Below, in pieces: positions 45,842-54,905 of a DNA stretch of 64,000 nucleotides. The position numbers were made by a program, and so were the translations under genes. The notes beneath the pieces are model-generated. The model saw only the letters and a list, made by a program, of their open reading frames with translations, had not been told where the DNA came from and searched no databases. This DNA comes from Bradyrhizobiaceae bacterium (GTDB lineage Bacteria > Pseudomonadota > Alphaproteobacteria > Rhizobiales > Xanthobacteraceae): NCBI GenBank assembly GCA_947481685.1, contig CANKHA010000011.1, forward strand, positions 1-64,000, read 5' to 3'. Numbering within the stretch: the first letter of the stretch is position 1; each line of letters opens with the position of its first letter.

Positions 45842-46729
45842 CTACTCCAGATTTTGCACTTGCTCGCGGAATTGCTCGACCACGGTCTTCAGCTCCAGCC
45901 CGATATTGGTCAGGTCCAGATCGTTGGCCTTGGAGCAGAGCGTATTCGATTCGCGGTGCAGTTCCTGCGATAGAAAATCCAGGCGGCGCCCCACGGCGCC
46001 TCCCTGCTTCAGCAGGCTGCGCGCTTGCGCCACATGCGCCACCAGCCGGTCCAGCTCTTCGCGGATATCCGCCTTGCTGGCCATCAGCAGGGCTTCCTGA
46101 TGCAAGCGATCGCCATCGAAGCGATCGGAATTGCCCAGGATGGTTGCGATCTGCTCGGCCAGCCGCGCCTTGATGGCTTCCGGCTGCCGCCCCGGCACTG
46201 CTTCAGCGCGCGCCGTCAGTTTGGCGATTTCATCGAGGCGCGTGGTCAGCAAATTTCCAAGCGCCACGCCCTCATGCTGACGCATCTTCGCCAGCGCTTC
46301 GAGCGCAACCGTGAATCCTGCAATCACGGCTGCCTCGGCGGCGCTGCGTTCCTGCTCGCTCTCATCCTGATCGACGATCTCCACGACGCCCTTCATTCCA
46401 AGGATGCCATCAAGACTCGGCGGCGACGCTTCGATCCGCTTCGCCAGATCGCGCATCGTTGCGATCACGGCCGACAAAATCTCTTCATTGACACGGACCA
46501 CGGGAGCCAGACCCTCGCGCGTCACCGTCAGCGTGCCCTGCACCGTTCCGCGGGACAGCATCTCAGCGGACTTGGCGCGTCCGGCATTTTCCGCAACGTC
46601 CCAGCCGGACGGCAGACGCAGCCGGACCTCAAGGCCCTTGGCATTCACGGATTTGAGTTCCCAGGCCCAGGCATAGGGCCCGCTGATACCGTGGCTTCGG
46701 GCGAAGCCGGTCATGCTCGAAAGCGCCAT
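45842..46729 (-). CDS. yicC: YicC-family endoribonuclease-like protein
   Basis: A 295-residue protein beginning SSMTGFARSHG, the classical YicC start. Conserved segments include WELKSVNAKGLEVRLRLP, AKMRQHEGVALG and GRRLDFLSQELHRESNTLCSK. Family members have been reported as ribonucleases that act with PNPase on small RNAs; that role is knowledge of the family, not seen here. It is in the operon mltG-yicC-gmk, with three bases to gmk. The arrangement next to gmk is common. Confidence 0.92.
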   Translation of the reverse strand: MALSSMTGFARSHGISGPYAWAWELKSVNAKGLEVRLRLPSGWDVAENAGRAKSAEMLSRGTVQGTLTVTREGLAPVVRVNEEILSAVIATMRDLAKRIEASPPSLDGILGMKGVVEIVDQDESEQERSAAEAAVIAGFTVALEALAKMRQHEGVALGNLLTTRLDEIAKLTARAEAVPGRQPEAIKARLAEQIATILGNSDRFDGDRLHQEALLMASKADIREELDRLVAHVAQARSLLKQGGAVGRRLDFLSQELHRESNTLCSKANDLDLTNIGLELKTVVEQFREQVQNLE

Positions 46730-46750
46730 AGTCGGCTCCGGTGTTGGCTT

Positions 46751-47959
46751 TTAACGCAGGCGCAAGCCGTTGGCGGCGGAACCGGTGGCGGCGGGGCCGC
46801 TTGCGGCAGGCTTTGGCGCCGCGCGCGCGGCATCCGGTACCGCGTCGGGTGGAACGGCATCCGCCGGCGCCTTTTCGAGGGAGCGCAGCCGCTGGACGTT
46901 TTTCTGATGCTGATCGTAGTTCTCGGAGAAGGCGTGACCACCCGTGCCATCGGCAACGAAATAGAGCTCCTTGGTCCGCGCCGGCTTGGCAGCGGCTTCA
47001 AGCGATGCGCGGCCGGGATTGGCGATCGGCGCCGGCGGCAGACCTTCAATCACGTAGGTGTTGTACGGAGTCGGCTGATCGATTTCGCTGCGCAGGATCG
47101 GACGGCCGAGAGTCGCCTTGCCGCCAACCAGTCCGTAGATTATGGTTGGATCCGATTGCAGCTTCATCTTCTGCTTCAGGCGATTGACGAAAACGGACGA
47201 AACCCGCGTGCGCTCATCGGCGCGGCCGGTTTCCTTTTCGACGATCGATGCCAGCACGACGAGCTGTTCCGGCGTTCGCAGTGGCAGATCCGGCTGGCGG
47301 TGCTCCCAAACGTCCTTGAGCACACGCTGTTGCGACGCCTGCATCAGCCCGATGATCTTCTCGCGCGCGAAGCCGCGCGTGAAATTATAGGTGTCCGGCA
47401 AGAGCGTGCCCTCACGCGGGATTTCCTTGATATTGCCGGTCAGAACCGAATTTTCCAGAAGACGCTGGACGATCTGCTCGGACGTGAGACCCTCGGGAAT
47501 CGTGATGGCATGCTGAACCACGCGCCCATCGGTGAGCGTATCGACCACCTGCCGCATGCTGGCCTGCTTCGGGAATTGATATTCGCCGTATTTGAGCTCG
47601 AGCCCGCGTGCTCTCAGGAGCATCACCCCAGCAACAAACACATAAGGCTGGTCGATAACGCCCGCGCGCACCAGTTGGTCCGCGGTATCGTTCACACCGC
47701 TCGGGGGAATGTTGACGACCTTCTCGCTCGCCAGCGGCCCCGGCGCATCGAAGCGCTGCTTGCCCAAAAAGAGCCCGACGCCCGCGCCGACAACAAGCAG
47801 GACCAAAAAGGTGATGATCGCATTGCCGATGACAACGAGGGGATGGCGCGCCCGCTTCGAGCGGCGCGTCGGCACCTGGACCTGCTCCGGCTCGAGGGCG
47901 GCGCGCGGGCTACGCGGTGTAATCCTTTGTTGATCCATCGAACTCGCGCCAATTCCCAT
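46751..47959 (-). CDS. mltG: Endolytic murein transglycosylase MltG
   Basis: A 402-residue inner-membrane protein. A cytoplasmic basic N-terminus precedes one transmembrane helix (about 43-65, VVIGNAIITFLVLLVVGAGV), then a periplasmic LysM-like and YceG catalytic domain. The catalytic Glu lies in ASIVEKETGRADER, followed by VFVNRLKQKMKLQSDPTIIYG and PYNTYVIEGLPPAPIANPG. It cuts new glycan strands to end polymerisation. The C-terminus is Ala/Pro-rich. The start at 47959 could instead be the ATG at 47938. Confidence 0.93.
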   Translation of the reverse strand: MGIGASSMDQQRITPRSPRAALEPEQVQVPTRRSKRARHPLVVIGNAIITFLVLLVVGAGVGLFLGKQRFDAPGPLASEKVVNIPPSGVNDTADQLVRAGVIDQPYVFVAGVMLLRARGLELKYGEYQFPKQASMRQVVDTLTDGRVVQHAITIPEGLTSEQIVQRLLENSVLTGNIKEIPREGTLLPDTYNFTRGFAREKIIGLMQASQQRVLKDVWEHRQPDLPLRTPEQLVVLASIVEKETGRADERTRVSSVFVNRLKQKMKLQSDPTIIYGLVGGKATLGRPILRSEIDQPTPYNTYVIEGLPPAPIANPGRASLEAAAKPARTKELYFVADGTGGHAFSENYDQHQKNVQRLRSLEKAPADAVPPDAVPDAARAAPKPAASGPAATGSAANGLRLR

Positions 47960-48160
47960 TTAACAGCCGCCCGCCGGAGGCGAAAAAATCACCTCCCTGC
48001 CGACGCCGTATATAGCCCGATAGCACCGCCCTACCGCAATCCCCGAAGGTGAGTGCGGCAGGTTTGTCCGGTCCTTTCTGCAAGACCGAATCCACACCTC
48101 CCGACAGAAAGTCGGACGAATATGGCTGGAACGTGAAAGGGATAGCAGCCCAGGGCGCAA

Positions 48161-49426
48161 CTAATCGACGAAGCGGCGGAAGACCAGCGATGCGTTGGTG
48201 CCGCCAAAACCGAAGGAGTTCGACAAAACAACGTCGATCTCGCGTTCGCGCGGCTTGTTAGGCACGAGATCGATCGGTGTCTCCACCGACGGATTGTCGA
48301 GGTTGATGGTCGGTGGCGCCACTTTGTCGCGGATCGCGAGTATTGAGAAGATCGCCTCCGCCGCCCCCGCAGCACCCAGCAGATGCCCGATGCTGGATTT
48401 CGTCGATGACATGGAAATCTCGCTGGCGGCGTTACCGACAAGCCGCTGCACCGCACCGAGCTCAATTTCGTCCCCGAGCGGGGTCGATGTGCCATGAGCA
48501 TTGATGTAGTCGAGGTCGTTTGGCGTGATCTTCGCGCTCTTCAGCGCCGCTTGCATGCTGCGGAAAGCACCGTTGCCGTCCGGTGCAGGAGCCGTGATGT
48601 GATGGGCATCGCCCGACATCCCGTAGCCAATCAACTCGGCATAGATTTTCGCGCCGCGCTTCTTCGCATGCTCCAATTCCTCAAGCATGACCACGCCGGC
48701 CCCCTCACCCATGACGAAGCCATCGCGATCCCTGTCGTAAGGCCGCGACGCCTTTTCGGGCGTGTCGTTGAAATGGGTGGAAAGCGCGCGCGCCGCAGAA
48801 AATCCCGCAAGTGAAATACGGTTGACCGGAGATTCCGAGCCACCTGCCAGCATCACATCGGCATCGCCTAGAGCGATCAGCCGCCCGGCATCGCCAATCG
48901 CATGCGAACCGGTCGAGCAAGCCGTCACGACGGAATGGTTCGGGCCCTTGAAGCCGTGTTCGATCGATACATAGCCGGAAGCAAGATTGATCAGGCGGCC
49001 GGGAATGAAAAAGGGAGACACACGGCGCGGTCCCTTCTCCTTCAGGATCAGCGACGTTTCGGCGATGCCTTCAACACCACCGATACCGGAACCGATCATG
49101 ACGCCGGTACGCCACTGATCCTCTTCTTCCGTCGGCTTCCAGCCGGAGTCCTCGACCGCCTGCTTGGCCGCGGCCATTGCATAGACGATGAAGTGATCGA
49201 CCTTGCGCTGCTCTTTCGGCTCCATCCACAGGTCGGGATTGTAAGTGCCGTTAGACCCATCGCCGCGGGGAATGACGCCCGCGATTTTGCACGGGAGATC
49301 CGACACGTCGAACGTCTCGACGTGCTTGATGCCGCTCTTGCCGGCGACGATGCCCTGCCATGTTTCTTCGACGCCGCAAGCCAGCGGCGTAACCATGCCG
49401 AGCCCGGTGATGACGACGCGTCTCAT
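48161..49426 (-). CDS. fabF: Beta-ketoacyl-ACP synthase II
   Basis: A 421-residue condensing enzyme of fatty-acid elongation. The thiolase-fold triad is present: Cys170 in SVVTACSTGSHAIG, His311 in NAHGTSTPLGD and His348 in SSIGHLLGAAG. The start MRRVVITGLGMVTPL is standard. It lies in the fabD-fabG-acpP-fabF cluster read leftward, with acpP upstream at a 89-base gap. The gene directly downstream is mltG, a common neighbour in proteobacteria. Confidence 0.97.
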   Translation of the reverse strand: MRRVVITGLGMVTPLACGVEETWQGIVAGKSGIKHVETFDVSDLPCKIAGVIPRGDGSNGTYNPDLWMEPKEQRKVDHFIVYAMAAAKQAVEDSGWKPTEEEDQWRTGVMIGSGIGGVEGIAETSLILKEKGPRRVSPFFIPGRLINLASGYVSIEHGFKGPNHSVVTACSTGSHAIGDAGRLIALGDADVMLAGGSESPVNRISLAGFSAARALSTHFNDTPEKASRPYDRDRDGFVMGEGAGVVMLEELEHAKKRGAKIYAELIGYGMSGDAHHITAPAPDGNGAFRSMQAALKSAKITPNDLDYINAHGTSTPLGDEIELGAVQRLVGNAASEISMSSTKSSIGHLLGAAGAAEAIFSILAIRDKVAPPTINLDNPSVETPIDLVPNKPREREIDVVLSNSFGFGGTNASLVFRRFVD

Positions 49427-49515
49427 GATCTAGGTCTCTGGCCCGGCCTCACGGCGGGCCTTCCGGATGCGAGCCCGGGGGCAATGATCCACGTCATCCG
49501 TGGACTGCCGGCGGC

Positions 49516-49755
49516 TCAGCTTTTGGCGTTCTTTTCGAGGAATTTCACAGCGTCGCCGACTGTCAGAATGGTCTCGGCGGCATCGTCAGGAATTTCGCAA
49601 CCGAATTCCTCTTCGAAGGCCATGACCAGTTCGACAGTGTCGAGGCTGTCAGCACCGAGATCATCGATGAAGCTTGCGCCCTCGGTCACCTTTTCAGGCT
49701 CAACGCCCAGGTGTTCCACGACGATCTTCTTAACCCGCTCGCCAATGTCACTCAT
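49516..49755 (-). CDS. acpP: Acyl carrier protein
   Basis: A 79-residue acidic protein that carries growing acyl chains. Ser37 in [11 protein letters not shown] is the 4'-phosphopantetheine site. The standard start [17 protein letters not shown] and length are present. It lies between fabG and fabF, the classical order. The 205-base gap to fabG (49756-49960) must hold a separate promoter. Confidence 0.98.
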   Translation of the reverse strand: MSDIGERVKKIVVEHLGVEPEKVTEGASFIDDLGADSLDTVELVMAFEEEFGCEIPDDAAETILTVGDAVKFLEKNAKS

Positions 49756-49960
49756 CGTTCAAACCTCATGCCTTTCGGATGGGGCTCTATCGGCAAAGCG
49801 ATACGAGCCGTGCGGTATGGCCTCGTCGTGGTGACGGAGGCGGAAAAAATCGGTGCCGGGCAAATACGCGACGCCAACTTCCGCCCATCCGGTGCCCCCA
49901 GCCGGCCAGATGGGTTCGGGTACCATACTTCATTTGCCTTGGCCAGCGTGGATATCCAAA

Positions 49961-50698
49961 TCATATCATGGCCATCCCGCCATTCACATGCAGGGTCTGC
50001 CCAGTCATGTAATTGGCCTCGTTGGAGGCAAGATACACGACGGCCGCCGCTACGTCTTCAGAGGTGCCAAGCCGCCCCGCCGGTACCCTGCCCAGGATGG
50101 CCTCGCGCTGTTTTTCGTTCAATTTGTCGGTCATTGGCGTCGCGATGAAACCCGGCGCGATGCAATTGGCGGTGACATTCCGTTTGGCGTATTCCGCCGC
50201 CACCGACTTGATCATCCCAATCATCCCGGCCTTGCTGGCGGCATAGTTGCCCTGCCCCGGATTGCCGGTCACGCCGACCACGGACGTGATGCCGATCACG
50301 CGCCCAAAGCGCCGGCGCATCATGGTCTTCACCGCAGCGCGCGTAAGCCGGAAGGTGGCGGTCAGATTGACGTCAATCACCTGATCCCAGTCTTCGTCCT
50401 TCAACTGGACAAAGAGGTTGTCCTTGGTAATGCCCGCGTTGGCTACCAGGATATCAAGCTTGCCCATGACCTCTTCGGCCTTCGGCACCAGCGCCTCGAC
50501 GTCGGCCTTGTCGGCAAGATTGCAGGGCAGCACATGCGTGCGCTCACCGATCTCGGCCGCAAGTTTGTCCAAAACCTCACGCCGCGTGCCGGACAGCGCA
50601 ACCGTCGCGCCTTGTGCGTGCAGCGCTTTGGCAATGGCGCCGCCGAGGCCACCGGTCGCGCCGGTAACAAGCGCGGTCTTGCCGGAGAGGTCGAACAT
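49961..50698 (-). CDS. fabG: 3-oxoacyl-ACP reductase
   Basis: A 245-residue short-chain dehydrogenase that reduces 3-oxoacyl-ACP with NADPH. The ATG at 50698 (AGGGAG upstream) gives the standard length. The cofactor motif TGATGGLGG is at 12-20, NAG at about 87-89 and the catalytic Ser139, Tyr152 and Lys156 (NYAASK). It ends MTGQTLHVNGGMAM, typical of FabG. Palindromic repeats lie between it and fabD. Confidence 0.97.
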   Translation of the reverse strand: MFDLSGKTALVTGATGGLGGAIAKALHAQGATVALSGTRREVLDKLAAEIGERTHVLPCNLADKADVEALVPKAEEVMGKLDILVANAGITKDNLFVQLKDEDWDQVIDVNLTATFRLTRAAVKTMMRRRFGRVIGITSVVGVTGNPGQGNYAASKAGMIGMIKSVAAEYAKRNVTANCIAPGFIATPMTDKLNEKQREAILGRVPAGRLGTSEDVAAAVVYLASNEANYMTGQTLHVNGGMAMI

Positions 50699-50731
50699 GC
50701 TGAAGCTCCCTAAGCGCTCGCGCGCCGCAAG

Positions 50732-50777
50732 CGCGCGATCCGTAAAAGTGGGCACCGGTTTTGCGCAAGATCGCGCG
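50732..50777 (+). repeat. Dispersed nested palindrome, copy D1
   Basis: Outer arms CGCGCGATC (50732-50740) and GATCGCGCG (50769-50777) pair perfectly over 9 bases. The core contains AAAAGTGGGCACCGGTTTT, similar to the other copies. It lies between fabG and copy D2. Confidence 0.75.
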
Positions 50778-50793
50778 TTAATTCATAAACTTG

Positions 50794-50842
50794 GCGCATG
50801 ATCTTATCGGCGAACCGGTTCCCACTTCGCCGGATCATGCGC
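50794..50842 (-). repeat. Dispersed nested palindrome, copy D2, overlapping fabD
   Basis: Outer arms GCGCATGATC (50794-50803) and GATCATGCGC (50833-50842) are perfect 10-base complements. The inner CGGCGAA and TTCGCCG also pair. The right part lies inside fabD and supplies its last 12 codons plus the stop. Confidence 0.85.
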
Positions 50843-51775
50843 CTGGATAAACGTTTCGATGTCAGCAGGCGCGCCGACAGCAATACCATTAGCGCCTTCG
50901 GCGATCCGTTTGACCAGCCCGCTGAGCACTTTGCCGGCGCCAAGCTCGTAAAAAGTCGTGACGCCCTCACCGGCCATAAACGAAACGCATTCGCGCCAGC
51001 GCACCGTGCCCGTGACCTGCTCGACCAAACGGCGCACAATCTCCGTGGGATCGCTGATCGGTTTGGCCAGCACATTGGCAACCACCGGGGCAGCGGGCGC
51101 ATTGACCGTCACTGCCGCGAATGCCTGCGCCATCACATCGGCTGCCGGCTGCATCAGCGAACAATGGAACGGCGCGGACACCGGCAAAATGATCGCGCGC
51201 TTCGCGCCTTTAGTCTTGGCGATTTCACAGGCCCGCTCCACAGCCGCTTTGTCACCCGAGACGACAACCTGTCCGCCACCATTATCGTTTGCCGCCTGGC
51301 AAACTTGCCCCTGCGCAGCTTCCGCCGCGACAACCACGACTTGATCCAGTTCCAGCCCGATCAACGCGGCCATCGCGCCCGTTCCGACCGGAACGGCTTT
51401 TTGCATTGCGCGTCCGCGCGTACGCAGGAGCCGCGCGGTATCGGCCAGCGAGAAAGCCCCCGCGGCCGCAAGCGCTGAATATTCTCCGAGCGAATGTCCG
51501 GCAACGAAGGTCGCGTCGCGTTTCAGATCGAGTCCGGCTTCCGCTTCCAGCACGCGGACAACCGCAAGCGACACCGCCATCAGCGCGGGCTGCGCGTTTT
51601 CCGTCAACGTCAGTGTGTCCGCAGGACCTTCCCAGATAATCGTGCTGAGTTTTTCGCCCAGCGCATCATCGACTTCCGCGAAAACCTGTCGTGCGGGCGC
51701 GAAGGCATCGGCAAGCGCCTTGCCCATACCGACCGCCTGACTGCCCTGACCTGGAAAAACAAATGCAATGGACAT
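50804..51775 (-). CDS. fabD: Malonyl-CoA:ACP transacylase
   Basis: A 323-residue acyltransferase that loads malonyl onto ACP. The active Ser95 lies in GHSLGEYSAL and the His in APFHCSLMQP (about 206). It starts MSIAFVFPGQGSQ (ATG 51775; ATG 51781 is two codons upstream). Its final residues AHDPAKWEPVRR are encoded by palindromic repeat D2, so the C-terminus has been formed by repeat insertion. It is transcribed with fabG, separated by the repeat-rich spacer. Confidence 0.96.
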   Translation of the reverse strand: MSIAFVFPGQGSQAVGMGKALADAFAPARQVFAEVDDALGEKLSTIIWEGPADTLTLTENAQPALMAVSLAVVRVLEAEAGLDLKRDATFVAGHSLGEYSALAAAGAFSLADTARLLRTRGRAMQKAVPVGTGAMAALIGLELDQVVVVAAEAAQGQVCQAANDNGGGQVVVSGDKAAVERACEIAKTKGAKRAIILPVSAPFHCSLMQPAADVMAQAFAAVTVNAPAAPVVANVLAKPISDPTEIVRRLVEQVTGTVRWRECVSFMAGEGVTTFYELGAGKVLSGLVKRIAEGANGIAVGAPADIETFIQAHDPAKWEPVRR

Positions 51776-51844
51776 CGTCATACCTTGGAAAACGCGCCGT
51801 AAGACACTGCGCTTCGCGCGATGTCAAGCAGCGTGGTGCAAACC

Positions 51845-52354
51845 TCAAGAATGCGCATCGGGATTTTCCCGCGTGCGCGGGTTGCCGATGCCGAGTGGCT
51901 TGGCATCAATCAACACAAAGGCGATGCGTGCCGGCTCCGGCCCGCGGTTGACCCAGGAGTGATTGGTGCCGCGCTGAATGACGATGTCACCGGTTTTCAA
52001 AGTCACCGTCGAATCATCCATCACCATATCGACCTCACCGGCCAGCACGATCGCGTAGTCGAGCGTCTCGGTGCGATGCATCAGCCCCGGCCGCCCGGGA
52101 GGAATATCGTTGATGGTGAAGCGCGTGCCGTTGACGGGTGGCGCGGTGCCAAGGATTCGCGCACCGAGATCCTCTGCATCTTCGCCGATGGCGATATCTG
52201 CCGGCGTCTCGTGGCTCGACCAGATCAGGGTCGACGCGGAGCCTGGACGCGAAGAACGCACATTGGTCGGCGCGCCGTCGATCAGTACTTTCGCGATGCC
52301 CTTGACGTCATGACCGGTTACGACGCGGCGGATCGGCGGCAAAGGTGCGGGCAT
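51845..52354 (-). CDS. Cupin-domain protein
   Basis: A 169-residue protein with a single conserved cupin barrel in the C-terminal half. MHRTETLDYAIVLAGEVDMVMD matches cupin motif 1 (His, Thr-Glu-Thr and the central Glu), and GDIVIQRGTNHSWVNRG is motif 2 with its His. The N-terminal half, beginning PAPLPPIRRVVTGHDVKG, is typical of small cupins found in proteobacteria. A metal-dependent activity is possible, but the substrate is unknown. It is separated from fabD by about 70 bases. Confidence 0.85.
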   Translation of the reverse strand: MPAPLPPIRRVVTGHDVKGIAKVLIDGAPTNVRSSRPGSASTLIWSSHETPADIAIGEDAEDLGARILGTAPPVNGTRFTINDIPPGRPGLMHRTETLDYAIVLAGEVDMVMDDSTVTLKTGDIVIQRGTNHSWVNRGPEPARIAFVLIDAKPLGIGNPRTRENPDAHS

Positions 52355-52565
52355 AAACGTTCACTCCGGATGGCGGGTAGGCGGAGAGCGATAACGCATC
52401 GGCCGAGCGACTGGCAAACGCCCCCTTTCGGGACGAGGGCTCTAAGACACCCATTAAATATCTGATTTTGTTGAAGATAATTCATTTATTTCAATTTTCC
52501 CGATCACCGTAACGAAGCTAAAACGCAAAACCACTAGTATTTCCGGTGTTCTGGAAGGTACTGCC

Positions 52566-52814
52566 ATGGTTGAGTTTACAGCGGTCACCGACGAGGAACT
52601 GAAGCGCGCACGGCAAGACCCCGCGTTGCGGCGCAAACTCCTGTCGAACAATCTCGAAGTCCTGATGAGTAAGCTGAACAGCCTGCGGGCCTCGACCCGG
52701 GGCCTGGACCAGAATTCCGCCCGCCAGATCCGTGAGGGCGTGGATATGGCGGTAAAATTGTCCGAAATGCTCCAGGTGGCAGAAGCTGAAAAAGCGCCTT
52801 CCCAGGCGGCATAA
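52566..52814 (+). CDS. Small conserved helical protein of unknown function
   Basis: An 82-residue, mostly helical protein: ELKRARQDPALRRKLLSNNL, then LEVLMSKLNSLRASTRG, and a C-terminal ARQIREGVDMAVKLSEMLQ helix. No family is recognised. The AT-rich upstream stretch (52460-52530) probably holds the promoter. It lies upstream of rpsF in the same direction, with a 226-base leader between. A regulatory role for the ribosomal operon is conceivable but not indicated. Confidence 0.65.
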   Translation: MVEFTAVTDEELKRARQDPALRRKLLSNNLEVLMSKLNSLRASTRGLDQNSARQIREGVDMAVKLSEMLQVAEAEKAPSQAA

Positions 52815-52904
52815 AAGCTCTTTCGGGCGGCCCGAAACCTTGCCTTTCCGGCTCAATCGCGTATAAGCGCCCACTTCGCACGATCCCGGTTGGGAACCGA
52901 ACGG

Positions 52905-52994
52905 ACGGCCGCACCACTCTTGAGTGCGGTAGGGCCTCTCGCCCGGCGTCCCGGAGTTTCCGCCTTCTGAGCATCGAGCCTTTCCGAAGGCTCG
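52905..52994 (+). promoter_or_regulatory. Structured 5' leader of the rpsF operon
   Basis: Before rpsF, two hairpins are clear: CCGCAC...GTGCGG (about 52909-52929) and CGAGCCTT-TCCG-AAGGCTCG (52975-52994), separated by a GC-rich stretch. Ribosomal protein S6/S18 leaders in bacteria bind their product, so autoregulation is possible. This is an inference; the S6:S18 consensus was not proven by eye. Confidence 0.45.
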
Positions 52995-53040
52995 AAGGGC
53001 TAGGCGCCGGGGTCGATGATTTGAACAGGAAAGGCTACGC

Positions 53041-53520
53041 ATGCCGTTATACGAGCACGTTTTCCTTGCGCGCCAGGATCTTGGCCCGCAACAGGTGGAA
53101 GACTTCACCACGCAATACAAAGCCATCATCGAAGGTCTGGGCGGCTCGGTCGCCAAGACAGAGTATTGGGGCGTGAAGTCGCTCACCTACCGCATTCGCA
53201 AGAATCGCAAGGCTCACATGACCTTGCTGAACATCGATGCCCCTGCCCCGGCGCTGGCCGAGATGGAGCGTCAGATGCGTCTGAGCGAAGACATCATTCG
53301 TTATCTCACCATCCGCGTCGATGAGCTGGAAGAAGGCCCGTCCGCGATGATGCGTAAAGTAGATCGTGACCGTGAGCGCGACGACGGCCGCCCCGGCGGC
53401 GGTTTCGGCGGTGACCGCGGCGGCTTCGGCGGCGATCGGGATCGCCGCCCTCCGCGTGATGGCGATCGGCGCCCGCCGCGTTCGCGTGACGGTGACGACA
53501 GCGCAGCGGGAGTGGAGTAA
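53041..53520 (+). CDS. rpsF: Small ribosomal subunit protein bS6
   Basis: A 159-residue protein; residues 1-100 form the S6 fold ([40 protein letters not shown]). The tail of about 50 residues (Arg/Gly/Asp-rich, with [20 protein letters not shown]) is longer than in E. coli and probably disordered. It begins the rpsF-rpsR-DUF2232-rplI cluster. The structured leader suggests autoregulation. Confidence 0.97.
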   Translation: MPLYEHVFLARQDLGPQQVEDFTTQYKAIIEGLGGSVAKTEYWGVKSLTYRIRKNRKAHMTLLNIDAPAPALAEMERQMRLSEDIIRYLTIRVDELEEGPSAMMRKVDRDRERDDGRPGGGFGGDRGGFGGDRDRRPPRDGDRRPPRSRDGDDSAAGVE

Positions 53521-53525
53521 CGAAC

Positions 53526-53798
53526 ATGGCATTCTCTTCTCAAGGTGGCGGCGCTGGTGGCAGTGGTGGTGGTGCGCGTCGGCCGTTCTTCCGCCGTCGC
53601 AAGACCTGCCCGTTCTCGGGCACAGGCGCTCCGAAGATCGACTACAAGGACGCCCGTCTCCTGCAGCGTTACGTTTCGGAGCGCGGCAAGATCGTGCCGA
53701 GCCGCATCACTGCGGTATCCGCGAAAAAGCAGCGCGAACTGGCGAAGGCCATCAAGCGCGCCCGTTTCCTGGGGCTCCTGCCCTACGTGATCCGTTGA
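53526..53798 (+). CDS. rpsR: Small ribosomal subunit protein bS18
   Basis: A 90-residue protein with the S18 core [20 protein letters not shown] and [20 protein letters not shown]. The Gly-rich N-terminus ([19 protein letters not shown]) precedes an [10 protein letters not shown] segment. The start lies five bases after the rpsF stop. S6 and S18 form a heterodimer on the platform, which agrees with the co-transcription. Confidence 0.97.
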   Translation: MAFSSQGGGAGGSGGGARRPFFRRRKTCPFSGTGAPKIDYKDARLLQRYVSERGKIVPSRITAVSAKKQRELAKAIKRARFLGLLPYVIR

Positions 53799-53921
53799 TA
53801 GAGGCTGTTTCGGCGTAAGCCGGAGCTGAAAAATCCAGGCTGTCGGAATGGTCCGGCAGCCGATGGCTGGGGTGGACATCGATCCGCCTCTAACCGCCCC
53901 TCGTGGCGCGGGACAGCTGGA

Positions 53922-54854
53922 ATGATGCAGATCTTTCTCATTGGTATTGGCGCGGGTGCCGCGGCGGCGTTGCTTTTCGCATCGTTGGCTTCCGGCTCCG
54001 TCTTTGCGCTTGTGCTTTTCTATCTTGCGCCGCTCCCAATCCTGATCGCAGGAATCGGCTGGAATTCTGTAGCCGGCCTCGTCGCCACCGTTGTCGCCGC
54101 AGCCTGCCTTGCCGCCACGCTCGATTTCTACTTCGGCCTCACATTTCTTGTCGGCATCGGATTGCCTGCCTGGTGGCTCGGCTATCTTGCACTGTTGGCG
54201 CGTCCTGCCGATGGCGCCTCGCGCGAAGCTTTGGAATGGTACCCTGCCGGACGGATATTGCTGTGGATGTCAGCGGCCGGCGCAATTGCGACTATCCTTG
54301 TCATTCCTTATTTCGGCACCGACGGGGAAAGCGTCCATGCCGCTCTGAAGGCCACTATCGACGCCGCGTTTCAGGGAATCGATCCCGAGAGACGTCCCGA
54401 TTCCGACACGTTGGCGAAGATTGCGCCGGGAATGGCGGCGGCTCTCGCCACCGTAGTGTTGCTGATCAATACCTGGCTGGCCGCGCGGGTCGTAAAATTA
54501 TCCGGTCAGTTGCACAGACCATGGCCTGATTTTTCAGCCATCACTTTGCCAAGGACCGCGCCCATAATGCTCGCTGCCGCTTTGGCAGGAATGTTCTTGC
54601 CCGGACTTCTGAGTGTTATTTTCCTCGCCATCACCGGCGGACTGATCATTGCTTTTGCCGTGCTCGGGTTTGCCGTGCTCCACGTGGTGACGCGCGGTAT
54701 CAAAGGCCGACCGGCCGTGCTGACAATCGCCTACACCGCAGTCTTCATTTTTGGATACCCCGCCGTCATTCTTGCGCTGTTCGGTCTTGCCGACACCGCC
54801 ATCGACCTGCGCGGACGCATTGCCCGCACCCGCGGCCCGCCCACGCTGCACTGA
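53922..54854 (+). CDS. DUF2232 integral membrane protein
   Basis: A 310-residue membrane protein with about eight helices, beginning MMQIFLIGIGAGAAAALLFA. It contains FYLAPLPILIAGIGWNSVAGLVA and a central charged loop (ATIDAAFQGIDPERRPDSDT). It fits DUF2232, a family that alphaproteobacteria often encode between rpsR and rplI; the function is unknown. The position in this ribosomal cluster is conserved. An ATG three bases later is an alternative start. Confidence 0.82.
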   Translation: MMQIFLIGIGAGAAAALLFASLASGSVFALVLFYLAPLPILIAGIGWNSVAGLVATVVAAACLAATLDFYFGLTFLVGIGLPAWWLGYLALLARPADGASREALEWYPAGRILLWMSAAGAIATILVIPYFGTDGESVHAALKATIDAAFQGIDPERRPDSDTLAKIAPGMAAALATVVLLINTWLAARVVKLSGQLHRPWPDFSAITLPRTAPIMLAAALAGMFLPGLLSVIFLAITGGLIIAFAVLGFAVLHVVTRGIKGRPAVLTIAYTAVFIFGYPAVILALFGLADTAIDLRGRIARTRGPPTLH

Positions 54855-54905
54855 ACACCCCAATCACAACCACCTCTCACTTTTGAACACAGACGGAGAA
54901 AGATC

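Noticed and set aside
46025-48052. A 675-codon open frame on the plus strand
   Set aside because: It lies opposite yicC and mltG, which have clear domains, and its translation is Arg/His-rich with no family features. It is a GC-rich shadow frame.
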